Assembly: GCA_015655015.1 (NCBI GenBank)
Contig: JAATFV010000122.1
Coordinates: 1-64,000, forward strand
Direction of reading: 5' to 3'
DNA: 64,000 nucleotides
Origin: Chitinophagales bacterium
Lineage (GTDB): Bacteria; Bacteroidota; Bacteroidia; Chitinophagales; Chitinophagaceae
In this document: positions 8,086-16,922 of the stretch, piece after piece
Position numbering within the stretch: the first letter of the stretch is position 1
Layout: every line of letters begins with the position of its first letter
Notes under the pieces: model-generated
The model's database searches: none
What the model was told of the DNA's origin: nothing
What the model saw: the letters and a program-made list of their open reading frames with translations, nothing else
Made by a program: the position numbers and the translations under genes

Positions 8086-10776
8086 GTGCAAATTAATTAC
8101 CCTGTTCAGGATATTTATACCAGGTCTGCAGAGGAGATCCTGCAGGCTTTTCAAACCGACGCCGCCAATGGCATTAGTACAGCTGAGGCAAATAAACGCA
8201 CCATGGAATTTGGGGCCAATGTTTATAAAACCCAAAAACAGAAGAGTCTCTGGCTAATGCTCCTTCAGCAATTCAAAAGTCCGATTGTCTATTTGTTGGT
8301 ATTCGGGGCAGCAGTTTCGTTCTTTTACAGGGATTTCATAGAAGGGTTTGCCATCATAGCGGTAATTTTGATCAATGCCCTGATCGGTTTTTTCATGGAA
8401 TGGCAAGCCCGCAGCTCCATGAATGCATTAAAGGAAATGGATGTGATCCTGTCCAAAGTCACCCGGGATGGGAAAACCCTGGAGATCCCCTCAGAAAAGT
8501 TAGCTCCGGGAGATGTTGTCCTGCTTGAAGCGGGTGACGTTATTCCCGGAGATGGCCGTCTGCTGGAATCCAACCAATTGCAATGTGATGAATCTTCGCT
8601 TACCGGAGAATCCCTCCCTTCGGAAAAAAATGTGGCAAAACTTCCGAAAGACACCGTGCTGGGAGATCGGATCAATATGGTGTTTAAAGGCAGCTCCGTG
8701 ATGAATGGAAAAGGAAAGGCGGTGATCACAGCTATCGGACATGATACGGAATTGGGCGCTATCACTTCCCTGGTGGAGAATTCCGGCGAGACCGCCACCC
8801 CATTGGACAATAAGCTTAATGCATTAAGCAGGAAGCTTATTTGGATAACGTTGATGATGACCTCCCTTTTTGCCATCACAGGGATTTTACAAGGTAAAAA
8901 ATGGATGCTGATCCTTGAAACTTCTATTGCTTTAGCTGTGGCCGCTATTCCTGAAGGTTTGCCAATAGTCTCTACGGTGGCGTTGGCATATGGTATGCTC
9001 CTGATGGCGAAGCGGAATGCCATTGTTAAAAAGCTTTCTTCTGTGGAAACGCTTGGCAGCACCAGCGTGATATTGACCGATAAAACAGGCACTTTGACGG
9101 AAAACAGGATTTATGTAAATACTTTTTGTTTTCCGGGGCAGAGCCTGCAGGTGAGCATTGAAAATAATACCTTGAAATTCGATAACGGGCAGATTGAAAA
9201 GAGCAAAGATAATTTTGAAAAGCTGAAGCTGGTAGGAGCATTATGCAACAACGCCATCGTAACAATGCAAGAGGGGAAAGAGAACGTATTGGGAGACCCT
9301 GTGGAAATAGCGCTTATCCATTTGGCAAACACATCAGATCCGTCTGCTGATGAAATTAAAAAAAAATACGAACGAATAGCAGAAGTCCCTTTTAGTTCGG
9401 ACACCAAGATCATGGGGACCTTATGCAAAAGCCCGATAGGATACTTCGTTGCGGCAAAAGGTTCGGTGGAAGATCTGCTGGAAAAATGCAGCAGGATTCA
9501 ATTGGGGGTAACCATCAACGGCCTGAAGGAGGAAGATAAAAAAGCTATCCTGTCGGAATCTGAAAAAATGGCTGCTGACGGGCTTCGGGTATTGGCCTTT
9601 GCTTATAAAGAGGACACCGCGGTTAATAAAGAAAATTATTTGAATGACCTGGTATATGTAGGAATGATTGGTTTTCTCGATCCGCCCCGATTGGATATCA
9701 AAGAAGCTATTGCTTCCTGTAGAAGGGCAGGGATCAAGATCGTGATGATTACCGGCGACCATCCTATGACGGCGCTTAATATCGCTAAGAAAACAGGCCT
9801 GGTGGATGAAGAAGAGAAAAATGTGATCACAGGAAAAGATCTTCCTCTCATGGATTCCCTTACCCCTGAATGGAAAAAAAAGATACTTTCTACGGCCGTA
9901 TTTGCACGAGCTACCCCCAGGCAAAAATTAGACATAGCAGATATATTCCAAAAGGATGGCAACATAGTAGCTATGACAGGAGATGGCGTAAACGATGCGC
10001 CTGCCCTGAAGAAAGCGGATGTTGGCATAGCCATGGGCCTGAGAGGTACTCAGGTGGCAAAAGAAGCTGCCAGCATTGTATTGAAGGACGATTCTTTTAT
10101 CTCGATCGCTGAAGCGGTGGCCCATGGCAGAGAAATTTTTCAGAATATCCAACAGTTTGTGATCTACCTGATCTCCTGCAATTTGAGTGAAATACTTATA
10201 GTGACCTTATTAGGTGTTATTGCCCCTGCGATAACCTTGTTACCCCTTCAGATCCTGTTTCTAAACATGGTAACGGATATATTTCCGGCATTGGCTCTTG
10301 GCGTGGGGAAAGGTGACAAAAAAGTAATGGAAAGTCCGCCAAGAGATATTAAAACAGGAATAATTTCTAACAGGAACTGGGTAGCGATCGCCTTGTATTC
10401 TGCTGCGATGACCTTGTCTGTTATTTTGGGAATAACCTATTGCAGGCAAGTCATTACCACCGACGACCAGGTCGTAAATAATGTGGCGTTTATCACCCTG
10501 GCATTTGCACAGCTGTTTCATGTTTTCAACATGTCCTCTTTTCATTCGCCCTTGTTGATAAATGAGATCACCAAAAACAAATTCGTGTGGTGGGCTGTTT
10601 TGATTTGCGCTGCTCTGATGGCGCTTGTTTATATGTTGCCGCAGATGCGGGTAGTGCTGAACCTGGCGGTGCTGCCGGCTAAGGTATGGGTAGTGTCGAT
10701 ATTGGCCAGTATGTTGCCGTTAATGCTGGTGCAGCTATATAAACGTATCTGGGGAAATTCTCCCAATTCTGTTTAA
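8086..10776 (+). CDS. Cation-translocating P-type ATPase (P2/Ca2+-type)
   Basis: An 896-residue integral membrane pump. It has an N-terminal cation ATPase domain (GISTAEANKRTMEFGANV) and an actuator loop with T173-G-E-S. The M4 ion-site motif P289-E-G-L-P matches Ca2+/Mg2+/Na+-type P2 ATPases rather than heavy-metal CPx pumps. The phosphorylation site is D332-KTGTLT. Hinge motifs TGDHPMTA and TGDGVNDAPALKKADVGIAMG follow, and about six C-terminal membrane helices come last (LLPLQILFLNMVTDIFPALALG). No CPC motif or heavy-metal-binding domain is present. The start is a GTG at 8086; the nearby ATG at 8084 is out of frame. The transported ion cannot be read with certainty; Ca2+ is the usual substrate of this subgroup. 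Confidence 0.92.
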   Translation: MQINYPVQDIYTRSAEEILQAFQTDAANGISTAEANKRTMEFGANVYKTQKQKSLWLMLLQQFKSPIVYLLVFGAAVSFFYRDFIEGFAIIAVILINALIGFFMEWQARSSMNALKEMDVILSKVTRDGKTLEIPSEKLAPGDVVLLEAGDVIPGDGRLLESNQLQCDESSLTGESLPSEKNVAKLPKDTVLGDRINMVFKGSSVMNGKGKAVITAIGHDTELGAITSLVENSGETATPLDNKLNALSRKLIWITLMMTSLFAITGILQGKKWMLILETSIALAVAAIPEGLPIVSTVALAYGMLLMAKRNAIVKKLSSVETLGSTSVILTDKTGTLTENRIYVNTFCFPGQSLQVSIENNTLKFDNGQIEKSKDNFEKLKLVGALCNNAIVTMQEGKENVLGDPVEIALIHLANTSDPSADEIKKKYERIAEVPFSSDTKIMGTLCKSPIGYFVAAKGSVEDLLEKCSRIQLGVTINGLKEEDKKAILSESEKMAADGLRVLAFAYKEDTAVNKENYLNDLVYVGMIGFLDPPRLDIKEAIASCRRAGIKIVMITGDHPMTALNIAKKTGLVDEEEKNVITGKDLPLMDSLTPEWKKKILSTAVFARATPRQKLDIADIFQKDGNIVAMTGDGVNDAPALKKADVGIAMGLRGTQVAKEAASIVLKDDSFISIAEAVAHGREIFQNIQQFVIYLISCNLSEILIVTLLGVIAPAITLLPLQILFLNMVTDIFPALALGVGKGDKKVMESPPRDIKTGIISNRNWVAIALYSAAMTLSVILGITYCRQVITTDDQVVNNVAFITLAFAQLFHVFNMSSFHSPLLINEITKNKFVWWAVLICAALMALVYMLPQMRVVLNLAVLPAKVWVVSILASMLPLMLVQLYKRIWGNSPNSV

Positions 10777-10838
10777 AATTGGGTAATTTGGAGATCACAG
10801 CCACTCCATTGGCACATAATCTAAAACGACTGTCCATA

Positions 10839-12599
10839 ATGAAAAAGATCTCTTATTCCCTCTTATTCCTAATTACCCTTGCCTTAACGACCCCGGGTCT
10901 CTTTGCCCAGGCTCCCGCAGAAAAATATCCTGTCGACTCCGCCTCTATGGAATTACCGGGCGTCCCGAAGGGGGAGGTATTAAAGTTCACCTTTCAGCAT
11001 TCCACTATTTTCCCGGGCACCTGGCGGGAATACTGGGTCTATATCCCCGCGCAATACCGGCCGGATCAGCCTGCCTGCGTTTATGTCAACCAGGACGGTA
11101 TCCAGTGGAAAGCTCCCACCGTATTAGACAACCTCATCTATCGGAAAGAAATGCCCGTCACTATCGGCATTTTTATCAACCCCGGCCGCGTGCTGGCTGC
11201 CGACACGGCGGCTTCTCTCGACCGGTTTAACCGCAGCTTTGAATACGACGGCCTGGGGGAAACGTACGTTCGCTTTATTTTGGAAGAGATCCTTCCCGAA
11301 GTAGAACGGCAAAAGACCGGCGATGGCCGTCCGATCCACCTATCGAAAAAAGGGAATGACCGCGCTATCGGCGGCTCCAGCAGCGGAGCTATCGCAGCTT
11401 TCACGGCCGCCTGGGAACGCCCGGCAGAATTCTCCCGGGTATTCAGCGCCATCGGAACGTATGTCGGCCTTCGCGGCGGTGACCGTTATCCTGCACTTAT
11501 CCGGAAGGTTGAGCCTAAGCCGATCCGGGTGTTTTTACAGGACGGCTCGAATGACCTGAATATCTACGGAGGAGATTGGTGGAAGGCCAACGAGACCATG
11601 GAACGAGCCCTGGTCTTTGCCGGTTATGAAGTACGGCATGCCTGGGGAGAAGGAGGGCATAGCGGTGCCATGGGCAATTCCATCTTTCCCGATGTAATGC
11701 GCTGGCTCTGGAAAGATTGGCCCCGGCCGGTGACGGTAGGGAACTCTAAGAACCAGGTCCTGGGCGAGGTCCTGGTTCCCGGCGAAGGCTGGGAACTGGT
11801 AGGGCAGGGGTATAAATTTACAGAAGGGGTAGCGGTAAATGCCAAAGGGGAAGTATTCTACCAGGACATTCCTGATTCAAAGACCTATAAAGTTGGACTG
11901 GATGGGAAAGTGTCGGTCCTTCCCATTAACGCAAAAAAGGCAAGCGGAACTTCTTTCGGCCCTGATGGCAAGCGTTATGTCGTGGCAGGCGCGACTAACC
12001 AGGTCCTCCGTTACGATGCTAATGAAAAAGAATCGGTCGTGGCAGACTCCATTTCCGGCAATGACCTTGTGGTGGCTGGTAACGGTAATATCTATGTGAC
12101 GGCCCCGGACGGAACGGAAAAGCCTTCGAAAATCTACCTGATCCGCCCCAACGGCGAAAAATTAGTCGTGGATGAAGGTTTAAAGTTTGCCAACGGGGTA
12201 GCCCTCTCTCCCGACCAGACGCAGCTCTACGTTACCGAATCAGCCTCCCACTGGATCTGGATCTATACGGTCCGGCCGGATGGCACCCTCACCAACAAAC
12301 AGCATTATGGATGGCTGCAGGTCCCGGATGACGCAGAGAATGCCTGGCCCGATGGCCTTAAATGCGACCGCGAAGGCAGGATCTACACCACTTCCCGGAT
12401 GGGCATCCAGATCCTGGACCAGACAGGACGGGTAAATGTTATCCTACCCCTGCCAAAGACTTCCAATTGCTGCCTTGGAGGCCCTGATTTTAATATACTG
12501 TACGTGTCCTGCTGGGATAAAGTTTATCGCCGGAAACTGAAAGTGCGGGGCGTTAATCCTTTTGAAGGGCCTTATAAACCCGGTAAACCTCACTTGTAA
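10839..12599 (+). CDS. Esterase / SMP-30 gluconolactonase-like fusion protein
   Basis: About 586 residues with a Sec signal (MKKISYSLLFLITLALTTPGLFAQ). Residues about 40-300 form an alpha/beta-hydrolase of the enterochelin-esterase (putative esterase, PF00756-like) type. The nucleophile elbow is GGSSSGA, an Asp follows in LQDGSNDLN, and the histidine is in GEGGHSGAMG. Residues about 310-586 form a six-bladed SMP-30/gluconolactonase/LRE propeller (FTEGVAVNAKGEVFYQD, FANGVALSPDQTQLYVTES, WPDGLKCDREGRIY). I chose the ATG at 10839 because upstream residues would precede the signal peptide. The two activities suggest periplasmic release of a sugar ester followed by lactone or sugar-acid handling. 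It lies closely behind the ATPase gene but is probably functionally separate. Confidence 0.85.
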   Translation: MKKISYSLLFLITLALTTPGLFAQAPAEKYPVDSASMELPGVPKGEVLKFTFQHSTIFPGTWREYWVYIPAQYRPDQPACVYVNQDGIQWKAPTVLDNLIYRKEMPVTIGIFINPGRVLAADTAASLDRFNRSFEYDGLGETYVRFILEEILPEVERQKTGDGRPIHLSKKGNDRAIGGSSSGAIAAFTAAWERPAEFSRVFSAIGTYVGLRGGDRYPALIRKVEPKPIRVFLQDGSNDLNIYGGDWWKANETMERALVFAGYEVRHAWGEGGHSGAMGNSIFPDVMRWLWKDWPRPVTVGNSKNQVLGEVLVPGEGWELVGQGYKFTEGVAVNAKGEVFYQDIPDSKTYKVGLDGKVSVLPINAKKASGTSFGPDGKRYVVAGATNQVLRYDANEKESVVADSISGNDLVVAGNGNIYVTAPDGTEKPSKIYLIRPNGEKLVVDEGLKFANGVALSPDQTQLYVTESASHWIWIYTVRPDGTLTNKQHYGWLQVPDDAENAWPDGLKCDREGRIYTTSRMGIQILDQTGRVNVILPLPKTSNCCLGGPDFNILYVSCWDKVYRRKLKVRGVNPFEGPYKPGKPHL

Positions 12600-12648
12600 T
12601 GATCACCATAGGTGGCTACCAAAGTGCACGGGGGCGGATATTTGTAAG

Positions 12649-13212
12649 TTAATTTTCCGTTGGTGTGCCAAATAATTTTCTACCCTTTAAATAATGATCA
12701 TAATTACAATATTGCTTCATGTTATCACTAAAACCATTGTGTTGAATTACAGCAAAAGGATCGCATACAACGAATTTTCCTTTATCTTTTAATTCCTGAT
12801 CCAAGTGGTTTTCTTCTGATGAGGACAAAAACTTTTCGTAGAACTTTTTATTAATTATATAAAATGTAAGGCCAGAAAAAAAATCAACTGAATTGTCATC
12901 TTTTAAATTTCCATGGTATATACTTCCCAGGTATATGTCATAATCAGCCGGTTTACTATTTAAAAAATAAGTGAATGCCCCTGGCGCCGTAAAATGCAAA
13001 TCATCTTCTCCAATTAAGATTTCGGGCAAATCGTCATCTTTGGCGAATTGGACTATCTGTTTGTGAGCTTTTGATATGCCTCGAAAGGGTGTGATAGGAT
13101 CAATAACTCCATCCCATATTCTATAATCTGAAATTTTCTGTGTAGAGAGCTCGCTTAACAAAGTTTGCCATCTATCGGTTCTGGCTGGCAAGTGAATAAT
13201 ATTTACTTGCAT
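12649..13212 (-). CDS. GT25-like glycosyltransferase-type protein
   Basis: About 187 residues, no signal peptide. The N-terminus QVNIIHLPARTDRW matches the opening strand and Arg-Asp loop of family 25 (LPS/collagen-type) glycosyltransferases. EILIGEDDLHF supplies the acidic metal-binding region, followed by DIYLGS. The gene is the last of a minus-strand A+T-rich operon, 10 bases behind the TOPRIM-like gene when started at 13212; an in-frame ATG at 13275 would overlap that gene by 53 bases. It stands far from any LPS genes, so a role within the ATPase operon is as likely as one in cell-surface glycan synthesis. The family call is moderate; the substrate is unknown. Confidence 0.65.
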   Translation of the reverse strand: MQVNIIHLPARTDRWQTLLSELSTQKISDYRIWDGVIDPITPFRGISKAHKQIVQFAKDDDLPEILIGEDDLHFTAPGAFTYFLNSKPADYDIYLGSIYHGNLKDDNSVDFFSGLTFYIINKKFYEKFLSSSEENHLDQELKDKGKFVVCDPFAVIQHNGFSDNMKQYCNYDHYLKGRKLFGTPTEN

Positions 13213-13222
13213 TTGAATTAAA

Positions 13223-13816
13223 TTAATTCGGACAAATTCCTTCAACGCTTTCCTTGAAATATTTAAAAGAGTCATTCCATCTGGATGGCATAATAAAATC
13301 TTCCATTAGCCTCACAATTTTGAAATTATCTATATAATCATTATATCTTCCGTTATATTTCTTAATTCTACTTTTAGGCTCTACTTGGGAAGCTCTGTCT
13401 TTATTATCTCCAAAATAAGGTAGAGGTTTTGGGGAAAATTGTTGAAAATATTTTGTTATTGCTCTGCCATCAACTATCATCCATGATTCGAGCATATCAG
13501 TAATACAACATAAAAAAACCCGTTCTTTATTAACTCCTATTTGAGTAAGTTCGTCTTGCAGTATTTTAGTATGCTCTTCACATTTCCCTGTTCCGCCCCA
13601 TTTTGGAATTCGATCCCAAATTATGAATACATAATCACAACCATCATTGAGCAATGTTTGCGCTACAAATGGGCCTTCTTCCAATACTCTTTGTTTGTTG
13701 ACCAAGGTTTCTGGCTTTGCAATTTCCAAACCTGGACAAAATTTATTAGCTAAATAGGGGTAAATATCTGCATCTGGCCCTTTTGGGGAGCACTCAAGAA
13801 TAAATCCAATTTTCAT
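13223..13816 (-). CDS. TOPRIM/DUF4276-like protein paired with ATPase
   Basis: A 197-residue soluble protein. Its layout matches DUF4276-like TOPRIM proteins: strand and acidic residue at the N-terminus (KIGFILE, E8), a central strand ending in an Asp (YVFIIWD, D68), then the family-like DMLESWMIVDGRAI (E110, W112). TOPRIM domains in such pairs cut DNA or RNA, or modify targets. The gene starts 4 bases after the ATPase stop, so expression is coupled. The ATPase plus small TOPRIM arrangement recalls PARIS (AriA/AriB) and OLD/Gabija-like systems, but the protein is not an obvious AriB and lacks a clear DxD. Catalytic competence is therefore uncertain. Confidence 0.65.
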   Translation of the reverse strand: MKIGFILECSPKGPDADIYPYLANKFCPGLEIAKPETLVNKQRVLEEGPFVAQTLLNDGCDYVFIIWDRIPKWGGTGKCEEHTKILQDELTQIGVNKERVFLCCITDMLESWMIVDGRAITKYFQQFSPKPLPYFGDNKDRASQVEPKSRIKKYNGRYNDYIDNFKIVRLMEDFIMPSRWNDSFKYFKESVEGICPN

Positions 13817-13820
13817 AGCT

Positions 13821-15023
13821 TTACTTTGTAAGTTTACCCATCGTATATAATTTGCCTGGGGAAAATTTTTCTCTCCACAAGCTCAAGCTCGATTCGTCTT
13901 TAGGAAGGTGATAAGTACTCCCTTCATCTGCTTTTTCAGACACTATAATACTTTCCAATGGAACTAGATCAAGAAAATATGGTGAATGTGTAGTGACGAC
14001 AACCTGCATTGACTTATCCGAAAAAGAATCTTCTATTTGACTTAAAAGCAAGCCAATCGTTCTCGGATCCAAACCATTCTCAACCTCATCGATAAATAAA
14101 ACAGAGGGCCTTTCAGGTGTTTCAAACATGGCTAATAAAGCAAGTATTCTTAATGTTCCGGATGACAATAGCCATCCAGGCAATGGTTGACTCTTTTCAC
14201 TTGCCTCATATAAAAGTAATTCGATCTCACTATTAAATGCTTCAAGGACATTAGATTGTATATCCTTAATGTATGGAAGAACAAAATGCATTTTCCTTAT
14301 TAAACTGTCAAAATATTCCGGGGCTTCCTTTTTTAACCATAATAAATATTCTGCTATATTTCTTCCTGTATAGTCTAACCGGGGCGCACCATATAGTCTG
14401 TTTCGCAAGACGGGCTGACCCATATCGTGAGCGTTGAGATAAAGGAATTGCCATTTTTTAACGTAATTGCTAAATTCCAACAATTCATCGGAAATATGAG
14501 GAGAATAAAACCCTAACCATATTCTACTCGCATTATAAACCCATTCTACTTGATTCGTTGCGACTGGTTTAAAAAAGATAGCTTTCCCCTGTGCTTTATT
14601 AGCAAGAACATTTGCAATGAAAACGGGCTGCCCGTTACACATTAACTCTTCATGTTCCACGATATAATAATCTTGATTATCATAATAGCCAATGTTAATC
14701 TTGACTTGGTATTCATATGTCTTTTCATTTACTAAAGCAGTTAATGCAATTGTAATAGGTTCATATTTCTTATTTATCTCAGTATCATCAATTGTTTCTT
14801 GTGATAAATAAGCATTATAGTTTCTGATTCTATTTAAACCACCCCATTCTTTAAATGCTTCATTTAAATCTTTATTTATTGCAAGTTGTAATATTCTTAA
14901 TGCATCCATTACACTACTTTTCCCAGTACCATTATTTCCGATAAACACAGTAAAAAATGGAAGAGGAAAACTTGCAGCTTTATAAATGGCTTTAAAATTT
15001 TCTATAAATATTTTTTGTATCAT
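13821..15023 (-). CDS. SMC/OLD-like AAA ATPase (ABC-type)
   Basis: A 400-residue cytosolic ATPase of the AAA_15/AAA_21 group. It starts MIQKIFIENFKAI and has Walker A GNNGTGKS (29-36), an ABC-type signature LLSSGTLR (285-292), Walker B LFIDE with D312-E313, the D-loop NGLDP, and the switch histidine in TTHSPYF (H346). The middle section (about 50-280) is shortened compared with SMC proteins, as in OLD, RloC, Septu and PARIS ATPases, which act as sensors in phage defence. It is followed after 4 bases by the TOPRIM-like gene. A -7 element lies about 85 bases upstream (15108-15115). Base composition is clearly more A+T-rich than the flanking genes, suggesting horizontal transfer. Confidence 0.88.
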   Translation of the reverse strand: MIQKIFIENFKAIYKAASFPLPFFTVFIGNNGTGKSSVMDALRILQLAINKDLNEAFKEWGGLNRIRNYNAYLSQETIDDTEINKKYEPITIALTALVNEKTYEYQVKINIGYYDNQDYYIVEHEELMCNGQPVFIANVLANKAQGKAIFFKPVATNQVEWVYNASRIWLGFYSPHISDELLEFSNYVKKWQFLYLNAHDMGQPVLRNRLYGAPRLDYTGRNIAEYLLWLKKEAPEYFDSLIRKMHFVLPYIKDIQSNVLEAFNSEIELLLYEASEKSQPLPGWLLSSGTLRILALLAMFETPERPSVLFIDEVENGLDPRTIGLLLSQIEDSFSDKSMQVVVTTHSPYFLDLVPLESIIVSEKADEGSTYHLPKDESSLSLWREKFSPGKLYTMGKLTK

Positions 15024-15107
15024 ATTCCGAATTAAGTATTTGGTTGCAGCATATCAGGAACTTGCTTTCGTCTATTATCTAAATTATTTAAACCTTTACG
15101 TCTGATG

Positions 15108-15115
15108 CAAATATA
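15108..15115 (-). promoter_or_regulatory. Probable -7 element of the ATPase operon
   Basis: On the minus strand this reads TATATTTG, an exact match to the Bacteroidota -7 consensus TAnnTTTG. The expected TTG about 19 bases upstream is not well conserved (ATA). It is placed so that transcripts would start after the XRE gene and carry the ATPase, TOPRIM-like and GT25-like genes. Confidence 0.4.
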
Positions 15116-15142
15116 ATTTTTGAGCGAAAGTTATATCCCAGA

Positions 15143-15361
15143 TTAGCGGATCTTATTAGATACTAACAATTCTCGGACATCAGTGTTTAAGGCTTCTGCG
15201 ATCCTGAATAGATTTTCCATTGTTGGTTGAGTGTCATTGGTACACCATTTTGATACAGTTGCTTTATTCATTCCAAGCTGTTCAGACAACCATATATTTG
15301 TCTTGCCTTTTTCTGCCAACATAGATTTAATCCTGTTATAAATATGCTTCTGTTTCACCAT
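15143..15361 (-). CDS. XRE/Cro-family HTH regulator
   Basis: A 72-residue protein that is almost entirely one helix-turn-helix domain: WLSEQLGMNKATVSKWCTND carries the recognition helix, followed by PTMENLFRIAEALN. Such small Xre proteins repress or tune mobile and defence operons. It lies on the same strand, 119 bases upstream of the ATPase gene, in the same A+T-rich patch. It is probably the regulator of that operon, perhaps with self-control. The upstream 200 bases are very A+T-rich with several TATTTTA runs but no operator I can define. Confidence 0.88.
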   Translation of the reverse strand: MVKQKHIYNRIKSMLAEKGKTNIWLSEQLGMNKATVSKWCTNDTQPTMENLFRIAEALNTDVRELLVSNKIR

Positions 15362-15566
15362 TTTAGTGACATTATATGCTATTAAAGTGGTAAATTATGC
15401 AACTTAATAATAATAAAGGTAAGAATATATTTTACCCTATTAAAATATATTTTTATGTATTTTAATTTGCTTTAAATGCAATTTTAAATCAACTTCTTGA
15501 ACTCTAACTGGTATACAGGAAAGAAATGCTGACGGGAAAGACGCTGCAGGCGTTTGTGGACATGTA

Positions 15567-16280
15567 CTAAAAGATCAGTAACAGCATGGCGCTCAATGCG
15601 GCAAAGCTGGTGTTCAGAAAATTGACCATATTGTTGCCGATCCATTGTTCTCTTTCCAGCGTGGCCCCCAGTATGGAGTCAGAAATATTACCGATCGTGC
15701 CGGCTAATACGATGATCCCTATCATATTGGTATCCCATCCAAAACCTGCTGAATAAATAAAGGCAATAAGCAAACTTCCGCTTAAGCCGATCAAAGTCCC
15801 TTCCGGGCTGATAACGCCATTCAGGCCACGCTGGTCTTTTTTGAAGGTAAGAACATTATAATACCTGCTGCCGTATACATTACCCAACTCGGAGGACAAC
15901 GTATCCGCGGTAGCCGCAGCAAAGGCTGCCGCGATCATCACATGCAGCACAGGATGAACCGGACCTGTGAACACCAGCGAGAACAGACCCAGGATCGCCG
16001 GCACCCCCGCATTCGCGATCACCTGCATCGTTGTCCTGGTCCCTTTCTCATTTTCCGCCAGACCTTGCTGCTGTTTCCATTTCAATTTCCAGGCCGTAGC
16101 GACCGAACCCAGTATAAAGAAGATCGTCATCATCGCAAAACCTGTCCACCCCGCTCCCAGATAAACAAACAACGCCAGCGCCACACCTGTTGCAGCGGCG
16201 GGGATGGTTAACTTACGGGCGCTGATACTATAGACAGCCCCTATACAAAGGAATAATGAAAGCAGGAGGATACTAAGCAT
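15567..16280 (-). CDS. DUF92 (TMEM19-like) membrane protein
   Basis: A 237-residue polytopic membrane protein with about six hydrophobic helices. It carries the DUF92 hallmarks TADTLSSELG, KKDQRGLNGVISPEGT and GNISDSILGATLER. In plants the related VTE6 protein is a phytyl-phosphate kinase; the bacterial members are uncharacterised, possibly polyprenyl or CTP-dependent lipid kinases. It is transcribed divergently from the DUF1415 gene, with about 60 bases between the coding regions. Confidence 0.88.
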   Translation of the reverse strand: MLSILLLSLFLCIGAVYSISARKLTIPAAATGVALALFVYLGAGWTGFAMMTIFFILGSVATAWKLKWKQQQGLAENEKGTRTTMQVIANAGVPAILGLFSLVFTGPVHPVLHVMIAAAFAAATADTLSSELGNVYGSRYYNVLTFKKDQRGLNGVISPEGTLIGLSGSLLIAFIYSAGFGWDTNMIGIIVLAGTIGNISDSILGATLEREQWIGNNMVNFLNTSFAALSAMLLLIF

Positions 16281-16290
16281 TTTCTACAGG

Positions 16291-16319
16291 TTGCAACATG
16301 GTATAAAGTCCTATATTCG
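16291..16319 (+). promoter_or_regulatory. Probable promoter of the DUF1415 gene
   Basis: TTG at 16291-16293 is followed, 18-19 bases later, by TATATTCG (16312-16319), one mismatch from the Bacteroidota -7 consensus TAnnTTTG. Transcription would start near 16325, shortly before the ATG at 16342. This argues against the in-frame TTG at 16291 as the translation start. Confidence 0.45.
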
Positions 16320-16341
16320 ACGGATAAAAATACGGGTCCGG

Positions 16342-16887
16342 ATGGATAAAACAGAAAATATCATTTCCCAGACAAAGAAGTGGATCATAGACGTAGTAAT
16401 GGGCTGTAATTTCTGCCCCTTCGCGGCCAGGGTGATAAAAATGGATACGGTGCACTACCAGGTAGAGAGATCGGCCGATCGGAAGATCAGCGGACAATCC
16501 TTCCTGCAGGAATGCCGGAGGCTGGATGAGAATAAGACGATCGAAACCAGCTTTCTGATCTTCCCGGAAACGTTCGGAAAATTTGCTGTTTACCTGGAGC
16601 TCGTTGAACTGGCTGAAAAATTACTGAAAAAGAACGGATATGAAGGCGTCTACCAGGTGGCCAGCTTTCATCCGTTATACCGCTTTGCAGGCGCTGCAGA
16701 GAATGACGCGGCGAACTATACGAACCGGTCCATATACCCCATGTTGCATTTGCTGCGGGAAGACCTCCTTGAAGTTGCCCTGCAGCACTATCCTGCTCCC
16801 GAACAGATCCCTGAACGGAATATCAGTTTTGCCCGGCAGAAAGGAGAGGCCTACATGAAAATGCTCAGAGACGCCTGCCTCAGATAA
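16342..16887 (+). CDS. DUF1415 family protein
   Basis: A 181-residue soluble protein with the DUF1415 layout: N-terminal helix then VMGCNFCPFAARV with the two conserved cysteines (CNFC), FLIFPETFGKFAVYLEL, YQVASFHPLYRFAGAAENDAANYTNRSIYP, and a C-terminal helical tail. The family is widespread and uncharacterised; the paired cysteines suggest a redox or metal role, which is inference. Start chosen at the ATG 16342 because the promoter-like sequence covers the alternative TTG at 16291. Confidence 0.9.
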   Translation: MDKTENIISQTKKWIIDVVMGCNFCPFAARVIKMDTVHYQVERSADRKISGQSFLQECRRLDENKTIETSFLIFPETFGKFAVYLELVELAEKLLKKNGYEGVYQVASFHPLYRFAGAAENDAANYTNRSIYPMLHLLREDLLEVALQHYPAPEQIPERNISFARQKGEAYMKMLRDACLR

Positions 16888-16908
16888 TTAACCTGTCTGA
16901 AAGTACAT

Positions 16909-16916
16909 TATATTCG
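16909..16916 (+). promoter_or_regulatory. Possible -7 element of the MATE gene
   Basis: TATATTCG, identical to the -7 element before the DUF1415 gene, with TTA (not TTG) 18 bases upstream. If used, the transcript starts at or within a few bases of the ATG at 16923, so it would be nearly leaderless. Confidence 0.3.
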
Positions 16917-16922
16917 CCGTTG

